Shown piece after piece: positions 59,145-64,000 of a DNA stretch of 64,000 nucleotides. The notes beneath the pieces were generated by a model, which did no database searches, had not been told where the DNA came from, and worked only from the letters and a program-made list of their open reading frames with translations. The position numbers and the translations under genes were made by a program. This stretch comes from a virus. How positions within the stretch are numbered: position 1 is the stretch's first letter; the number at the start of each line of letters is the position of its first letter. The stretch covers positions 62,001 to 126,000 of IMG/VR virus record IMGVR_UViG_3300021479_000006. One strand, written 5' to 3'.

Positions 59145-59505
59145 TTTTGAATTTGAGACACTTGATGTTTTTGAGGCTGTAGCTTTTTTACTTCGAGATA
59201 AAAAATATAACAAATCATTTCTTTGGGATATTAAATTAACCGACGGAGATAGAGAATATGTAAATCCTATCAGATGTCTATACTGGCTAAGTGGTGGTGA
59301 TGAATTCTGGTTTCAAAACGATGAAATATCACAAAAATGGGGTGAATGTAATGAATCCTATTATGAAGAATTCTCTGATATTATTTATGATGGTCTGGAG
59401 CAAGCAGAAACTTTGATGGATATCCGTAAACATATAATGACTAATTTGAATCTTATTAAGTTTTGGAATTTTGCTTTAAGTCAAAAGATTATTGCTTTTG
59501 CTTAA
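59032..59505 (+). CDS. Hypothetical protein (157 aa)
   Basis: No family recognised. The ATG at 59032 (MKPKRNLVQVAEQQYTLYRD) is preferred to 58993. It is acidic with many aromatic residues (GGDEFWFQNDEISQKWGEC). The long overlap with the WG-repeat gene is unusual for this genome and points to a possible frame disruption upstream. Confidence 0.5.
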   Translation: MKPKRNLVQVAEQQYTLYRDSQIIISRIDEQTKIAVNNFEFETLDVFEAVAFLLRDKKYNKSFLWDIKLTDGDREYVNPIRCLYWLSGGDEFWFQNDEISQKWGECNESYYEEFSDIIYDGLEQAETLMDIRKHIMTNLNLIKFWNFALSQKIIAFA

Positions 59506-59513
59506 AAAATTAG

Positions 59514-59521
59514 TATATTTG
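59514..59521 (+). promoter_or_regulatory. Bacteroidota-type -7 element
   Basis: TATATTTG 16 bp before the ATG of the first HAD gene, matching TAnnTTTG. Confidence 0.5.
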
Positions 59522-59537
59522 TTCATATAAAAATACT

Positions 59538-60299
59538 ATGGCTTTGAAACTTCGTTATTATTTTTTTGACTTAGATGACAATTTGTTAAGGACTGATACT
59601 AAAATTAACCTTAAGAATGGTGATGAATATGTAGATTTGTCTACAGAAGAATACGCTACTATCAGTGAGGATAAAAATCACAACTTTACGTTTCATGAAG
59701 ATTCTTTTAAAGAATTTTCTGATAATGGTACACGTGGTGATATGGCTTTTCATCAAGATGCTACAATAGCATTAAACGAAAAGAGATTTTCTGCAAGTTT
59801 TAATGATTTGATACGTTGTATTAAAAATGGTCATTTATTTGGTATAGTTACAGCAAGAGCTCATCATCCAGACACAATAAAGAAATGGTTCTATATGTTC
59901 ATCAACCATTATCTAAATGAGGATGAAATGAAAGTATTGATTATGAAACTTAATAAATACTGTAAGATTTTAGGAACTAACATTCCCAAAGATCCTATAT
60001 TACATTATCTGGATCATTGTTATTTCTTTCCAGTAACAAATCCAGAGTTGAAGCTTCCAAAGAAAATAGATGAAGCCAAGAGTCTTGTTGTAGAAAAAAT
60101 AGTTAGTGAAATATATGATTATTATCAAACGATTTCATCACTAGTTGATAAGGTTCAAATTGGTTTCTCTGATGATAATATCAGTAATGTTGAGAAAATG
60201 AAAAGTCTTTTCACAGAATTTAAAGACAAGTATAAACCAATAAAATTCTATATATTCGATACCTCAAAAGGTATAAAAATTAAGTACAAAATAAAATGA
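59538..60299 (+). CDS. HAD-fold hydrolase 1
   Basis: 253 aa. Motif I YFFDLDDNLLRTD (Asp nucleophile), motif II GIVTARAHHPDT (Thr), and the acidic motif IV QIGFSDDNISNVEK match haloacid-dehalogenase phosphatases. It overlaps the second HAD gene by 4 bp (ATGA). Substrate unknown; 3'-phosphate or 5'-nucleotide ends are common for phage HADs. The last residue of motif I is Asn-Leu-Leu rather than the usual DGT-L. Confidence 0.75.
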   Translation: MALKLRYYFFDLDDNLLRTDTKINLKNGDEYVDLSTEEYATISEDKNHNFTFHEDSFKEFSDNGTRGDMAFHQDATIALNEKRFSASFNDLIRCIKNGHLFGIVTARAHHPDTIKKWFYMFINHYLNEDEMKVLIMKLNKYCKILGTNIPKDPILHYLDHCYFFPVTNPELKLPKKIDEAKSLVVEKIVSEIYDYYQTISSLVDKVQIGFSDDNISNVEKMKSLFTEFKDKYKPIKFYIFDTSKGIKIKYKIK

Positions 60300-61114
60300 G
60301 ACCTTTTCACTTCTATGACCTTGATTCAACTTTATGGGATACTCATTCTAAAGAGGTTGTTATAGATAAAAGAAGTCCTGGTAAAACCATACTTCGATTA
60401 ACAAATATACAATCCTTTCAAACATCAAACCTTAATAAGGAATACAAACTAGAAATTAATTACAATGGTGAAACTCGATATCTGGATCCTGCTGTTTGGG
60501 AGAAGATAAAAAAACTTTCTAAGAACATAACACTTGCTGATGTGGGTATATCTGGAAGAGAGTTTACACAAGATGAATTTTTAGATAAGCAGGCAAAACA
60601 TCTTGAAATATTCTTAAACGTTCTTAATAGTATTAAAGGAAAGGATGTTTCTGTAGGTATTATTACTGCCAGAAGCAAACAAAAAGAACATTCTGAATTA
60701 CTTAAAAAGTTTAAAGATACGGTTAAGCAGAAATTAGGTATTGATATTACCAAAATTTATTTTGTTAATGATAATTCTGTTTCTGATCCGGATTCAACAG
60801 CCTATAAAAAAGTTAAAATACTATTAGAATATCTAATCGGATTAAAAATAAAAGGTGATTGCTTCACAAATTTAAAACAAGATTCTGATGCTAATGAAGT
60901 ATACTTTTATGATGATATAGAAAAGAACATAGAGGCAGCAAATAACATAAACTATCTGTTTATAAAATTATTTCATGAAACACCAGATAATATCAAATCC
61001 ATAATAATAGAAAAAATGGATAAATCTCCTTTAAAACTTATTACTAATAAAATAACAAATAATAAACTCAATCCATTTGTTACAACAGAGAACATTTTAA
61101 AAAAGCCTAATTGA
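60296..61114 (+). CDS. HAD-fold hydrolase 2
   Basis: 272 aa. Motif I FHFYDLDSTLWDTHS, motif II VGIITARSKQKEH, and motif IV VYFYDDIEKNIEAAN. It is related in layout to the upstream HAD protein, so the two probably arose by duplication and may form a pair acting on linked substrates. Translation is coupled. Confidence 0.75.
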   Translation: MRPFHFYDLDSTLWDTHSKEVVIDKRSPGKTILRLTNIQSFQTSNLNKEYKLEINYNGETRYLDPAVWEKIKKLSKNITLADVGISGREFTQDEFLDKQAKHLEIFLNVLNSIKGKDVSVGIITARSKQKEHSELLKKFKDTVKQKLGIDITKIYFVNDNSVSDPDSTAYKKVKILLEYLIGLKIKGDCFTNLKQDSDANEVYFYDDIEKNIEAANNINYLFIKLFHETPDNIKSIIIEKMDKSPLKLITNKITNNKLNPFVTTENILKKPN

Positions 61115-61195
61115 ACAAACTTTTCAGCATTTTATAATATAATCTTTACCGATGGACCTTTTAGGTTCTATGTAAAAAATAAAATTATAAAACAA

Positions 61196-61591
61196 ATGGT
61201 GAACTTTTATGCTGATGATAGGTACAACACAACCTTTGATCTAAACACATTAGAAGAAGATAATTATGTGTATTTAAGATGTAAATCTAATTTTGCTTAT
61301 CTTTATGAGTATGAATTAACAACAGACCTTTATAAAGAACTCGTTATACATTTAAGGAACGAAAAAAATAAGCTGAGTGTTGTTGAAGCTAATGATTTCT
61401 TAGAGTATATTCATTTTGTTCATAATGGGATTACGTATAAAGTAAAATTTAATGTAATTGATCAACTTATTAAATCCTTTGATTATCTAAGAAAATCTTT
61501 CTGTAGAAAACATGATTTTCCTTTAGATGGGTATGTACCTCAGGATGGACTAAGAGATTATCAAAAAATTAAAATATTACAAGAATGTTAA
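61196..61591 (+). CDS. Hypothetical protein (131 aa)
   Basis: No family recognised. It starts MVNFYADDRYNTTFDLNTLE and is rich in aromatic residues. It overlaps the next gene by 7 bp. Confidence 0.5.
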   Translation: MVNFYADDRYNTTFDLNTLEEDNYVYLRCKSNFAYLYEYELTTDLYKELVIHLRNEKNKLSVVEANDFLEYIHFVHNGITYKVKFNVIDQLIKSFDYLRKSFCRKHDFPLDGYVPQDGLRDYQKIKILQEC

Positions 61592-61920
61592 CAGATATAA
61601 AACAGTTTGAATTAAAAGAAGAACACATAAAGTTACTTAGTAATTTTAACATCTATTGGGTTGATAATAGTTATGATGGTGCCCCAGGTGTTTATCCTAA
61701 AAAACCTTATGGAAATTCAAACGTTATGAGAGATGTAGCTAAAATAGTTGGTGAGGATTATTGTGAAGATAATGATATTGAACAAATTAAACGATTGTAT
61801 AAATGGCATACAGAAACAGAAATAGCTTTAACTGTTGTATTACAGGCTAAAAGTTTTGAACCAGGTATTTATCAATCAGTAAACGGTGGAAAATATTCAA
61901 AAATTGAACCATTACTTTAG
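61585..61920 (+). CDS. Hypothetical protein (111 aa)
   Basis: No family recognised. Contains VDNSYDGAPGVYPKKPYGNS, then a helical stretch. Overlaps the convergent GNAT-like gene by 9 bp. Confidence 0.5.
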   Translation: MLTDIKQFELKEEHIKLLSNFNIYWVDNSYDGAPGVYPKKPYGNSNVMRDVAKIVGEDYCEDNDIEQIKRLYKWHTETEIALTVVLQAKSFEPGIYQSVNGGKYSKIEPLL

Positions 61921-62379
61921 TTGGATATAGTAGTCCCAACCCTCTTTATCATCGCTGGCTTCTTTCTTAGTAATAATTACATTCTCTTTTGATTGTTCTT
62001 TGTAAATATTTTCCCAGAACATATCCATAATAGTTGTTCTCTGGCCTTTTTTATGAATAGGATATTTTCTTGATACAATACCTTTTGATTTTTTACTTTC
62101 TACAATACTAAGACATTCTTTAAGCATTGATAGATACAAACCATGTCTTTTATATTTTTCATTAATATCGACTTCCTCAACCTCCCAGAAATTTTCTGTT
62201 ATATCATGCTCCAGTTTTATATAAGATATTACTTCATTCTTTTTATTTGTTATAGTTAAACGGATTTCGTGTCTAGTTGATATAAAATGATAATTGTATA
62301 CATTATCAAATTTATCTTTAATTGTTCCGGTCTTCTCATCCTTGTCTATAAAGGCCTCAAATGTTTTTACATATTCCAT
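61912..62379 (-). CDS. GNAT-like acetyltransferase with capsid-targeting-like N-terminus
   Basis: 155 aa. The start MEYVKTFEAFIDKDEKTG is the shared leader-like motif. Residues about 60-110 look like the GNAT core: EVEEVDINEKYKRHGLYLSM with the acetyl-CoA-binding R/K-xx-G-x turn. Catalytic residues are not identifiable. It is divergent from the ART-like gene, with only 18 bp between the start codons. Confidence 0.55.
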   Translation of the reverse strand: MEYVKTFEAFIDKDEKTGTIKDKFDNVYNYHFISTRHEIRLTITNKKNEVISYIKLEHDITENFWEVEEVDINEKYKRHGLYLSMLKECLSIVESKKSKGIVSRKYPIHKKGQRTTIMDMFWENIYKEQSKENVIITKKEASDDKEGWDYYIQLK

Positions 62380-62397
62380 GGTATTATATATAAGACT
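62380..62397. promoter_or_regulatory. 18-bp bidirectional promoter between two leader-motif genes
   Basis: GGTATTATATATAAGACT separates the two ATG codons and contains TATATAAG on the plus strand and TATATAAT on the minus strand. Transcripts from it would be nearly leaderless. Confidence 0.5.
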
Positions 62398-62826
62398 ATG
62401 AAATATGTTAAACTATTTGAAAGTTTCGAACCAAATTTTAAAGAATTTGATAGTTATCTATATCATGGAACATCTGATAAAAACCTGAATAATATTTTAG
62501 AAAAAGGTATTCTAAACAAAAGTTGTTGGGGTTCTGAAAGTATTGCTTTTTACTATGCTGAATGTGTGGTAGATGAAATTGGTGGTAATCCAATTTTAAT
62601 TAAAATGCCTTTTAAAAATTTTGCTGATAATAAATTTGAAATAGATTGGCCTTCTATATCAGAACCTATAACTACTATTCTTGGACAAACAGATGAAGAA
62701 TTAATAGATCTTTGGTCAAAAGTACCCAATGATGGTACTTGGTTAGATTGTTTAAATATTTTTCATTCTGTGATTTATAAAGGCGATATTTATCCCACAG
62801 AAAAAAACATTATTGCTGATATATGA
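62398..62826 (+). CDS. ADP-ribosyltransferase-fold-like protein with capsid-targeting-like N-terminus
   Basis: 142 aa from the ATG at 62398 (MKYVKLFESFEPNFKEFDSY), chosen because it begins the shared motif. LYHGTSDKNLNNILEKGIL (about residues 20-38) has the H-G-T and helix pattern of ART/PARP-fold enzymes, followed by IAFYYAE. A catalytic Glu is not certain. T4 packages the ADP-ribosyltransferase Alt, so an injected ART is a precedent. It overlaps the next gene by 4 bp. Confidence 0.55.
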   Translation: MKYVKLFESFEPNFKEFDSYLYHGTSDKNLNNILEKGILNKSCWGSESIAFYYAECVVDEIGGNPILIKMPFKNFADNKFEIDWPSISEPITTILGQTDEELIDLWSKVPNDGTWLDCLNIFHSVIYKGDIYPTEKNIIADI

Positions 62827-63200
62827 AATTTACTGATTACATAAAAGAAGAGTTTGCTAATAAAAGCGAATTAAGTATTGTATCCTCATTTATAGAAGCT
62901 TTGAAATCTTTACCGGCCTCTGACATACTTAATAAGTTTGATCACCTTAAAACAACTGTAAAAAAGGAAATGTCTGATATAAATGATCTTATTGATTCTC
63001 TCGAGTTTGATATTCAAAATATAAATAACAGTTTAGCTCAAGAAGTACTCAATCAGAAGGAACAGGAACGTAATGAGAAAATTGAACAACGTAAAAAGAT
63101 GCACAGTGTCGAAAAAGGTATTGATAGTATATTACCCTTGATGAGAAGTATGTTTACTAACATCGATACTCAGAAGAAAGCTTTTAACATTAGTAATTAA
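62823..63200 (+). CDS. Internal-protein-like helical protein
   Basis: 125 aa. The N-terminus MKFTDYIKEEFANKSE closely follows the T4 internal-protein leader MKTYQEFIAEA in charge and spacing, with Glu after a hydrophobic-x pattern. The rest is a long charged helix (KKEMSDINDLIDSLEFDIQN). It is coupled to the ART-like gene by a 4-bp overlap. Probable packaged protein; function unknown. Confidence 0.55.
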   Translation: MKFTDYIKEEFANKSELSIVSSFIEALKSLPASDILNKFDHLKTTVKKEMSDINDLIDSLEFDIQNINNSLAQEVLNQKEQERNEKIEQRKKMHSVEKGIDSILPLMRSMFTNIDTQKKAFNISN

Positions 63201-64000
63201 TACCCAAGCATTTTTCTATTCATACTAACATTACTTATCACTTCACCCATATTGCTATTTTTAGCATTTTTAAGTTCAACTTCTTCATTATGTATAATGA
63301 TCTCCTCTTGGTACATCCAGTAAGGCCAGTTTTCAATATTTTCGAAGTTATAAGGATATTTAGAGAATCTACGAATGTTTCTTAGTAAATTTCCTAAAGG
63401 CACCTGAAATAAGGAAAAGGTCTTTTGCTCGTCTGGGAAATACCTTATTGGTGCGGACCTCCCTACCACACGAACATTTCTTAACAAGACCTTTAATACC
63501 GAATTTCATATAATTAGTTACTGTATCATCAAGATAGGAGAATAATTCAGGCGACAAATCTTTTTCGAAACGAGCCAGTTCTTGTTCTATTTCATCTATT
63601 CTTAGATAGTCCTGATTTATTTTTGTATATGGTATTATTTTATAAAAGGATTCATTTATAGGCAGACGTTTTTTAGCTCTATATTGAGCCCATTCAATAA
63701 AAGATGTCTGGATACCTATAGATGGTGGAGCCATATAAATTGGGTTTTTTCTAAGTGAAGTTGGAAAAGCAAAACAATTACTGTTAGTATCCCAATAAGA
63801 TTCTATATCTGGACTAATATCATAATATTCTAAATGTTGACGAACTAATTCTATTTTAATTGGATTATTACATTGACAAGTCGTTGATACAGTTAGCATA
63901 TTACCTTCCTGAAAGGTAATCTCTCTTAATAAGAGTATAAGATATAAACGATCTCCCTCTTTAATATCATTTATTGTACCTACAGTACCATTAAATAATA
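63197..64000 (-). pseudogene. 26: Baseplate hub protein (T4 gp26-like), frameshifted and cut by the window edge
   Basis: The upstream frame is open to the right edge (NDIKEGDRLYLILLLREITF, CQCNNPIKIEL, YMKFGIKGLVKKCSCGREVR) and stops at 63369. A second frame (63197-63487) continues with VPLGNLLRNIRRFSKYPYNF and ENWPYWMYQEEI. Skipping one C in TTTCCCAGA (about 63455) joins KVF to PDEQKTFSLFQVP and yields one protein with the layout of T4-type baseplate hub proteins: a RE-T/S-F start, Cys pairs and a WPYWMYQEE end. A one-base error, a real mutation or +1 frameshifting are all possible. Confidence 0.6.

Overview
The window is a contiguous, very AT-rich stretch of a large T4-like (myovirus-type) phage genome. 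The T4-type modules recognised are: UvsX recombinase, gp41-type replicative helicase, gp44-type clamp loader, RNase H/FEN-type 5' nuclease, gp46-type recombination ATPase, a gp55-type late sigma factor, gp4 head completion, gp20 portal, gp21 protease fused to a scaffold, gp23 capsid, gp15-type tail terminator and a gp26-type baseplate protein. The host is most likely a member of the Bacteroidota. Start codons mostly lack Shine-Dalgarno sequences, several promoters carry the Bacteroidota -7 element TAnnTTTG (often TATCTTTG), the RNase HII is of the Bacteroidetes type, and the ribonucleotide reductase is of the eukaryote-like class Ia type common in that phylum. This host call is inference.

Layout. 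0-3.8 kb: end of thyA, then a membrane cassette (NfeD-like, flotillin, CNNM/CBS-like). 3.8-14.5 kb: recombination, repair and replication genes (uvsX, ung, helicase, MazG-like) mixed with small unknowns. 14.5-19.2 kb: class Ia ribonucleotide reductase, whose large subunit holds a LAGLIDADG intein. 19.4-25.8 kb: probable virion proteins, among them one of two large paralogues, plus a metallophosphoesterase. 25.9-29.4 kb: guanylate-kinase-like protein, 5' nuclease and clamp loader. 29.5-40.1 kb: tail/head morphogenesis genes in T4-like order (gp15-like, paralogue 2, gp55, gp4, portal, protease-scaffold, major capsid). 40.1-45.5 kb: CYTH protein, two tRNAs, a deoxyribosyltransferase-like/NUDIX fusion, then a leader peptide-terminator-five tRNAs-arginyl-tRNA synthetase operon. 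45.5-50.2 kb: endolysin, lipoprotein, TrpF-like barrel, a transposon-like insertion and a rhomboid protease. 50.2-56.8 kb: gp46 and a tight minus-strand operon with RNase HII. 57-64 kb: accessory genes (zinc-ribbon protein, WG-repeat protein, two HAD proteins, a divergent GNAT-like/ART-like pair) and a frameshifted baseplate gene at the edge.

How the genes work together. ThyA, RNR, MazG-like and guanylate-kinase-like proteins would supply dNTPs; UvsX, gp41, gp44, gp46, RNase H and UDG replicate, recombine and repair the genome. The gp55-like factor probably reads the TATATAA box found shortly upstream of most structural and many accessory genes. The head genes build a capsid matured by the gp21-like protease. 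Several small accessory proteins share a short N-terminal motif (M-K-Y-V-K-x-F-E-x-F) reminiscent of the T4 capsid-targeting sequence, so they may be packaged and injected.

Most notable: (1) a 32-codon leader peptide whose core is almost only Thr, Arg, Trp and His, followed by a terminator and then tRNA-His, a Trp-anticodon tRNA, two tRNA-Arg, tRNA-Thr and ArgRS, which looks like a phage attenuation circuit; (2) the candidate packaged-protein family; (3) an 857-bp element with 24-bp terminal inverted repeats and an exact 8-bp target duplication; (4) an NrdA intein with Gly in place of the usual +1 nucleophile; (5) a flotillin/NfeD/CNNM cassette; (6) an RNase HII with two catalytic Asp replaced by Asn.
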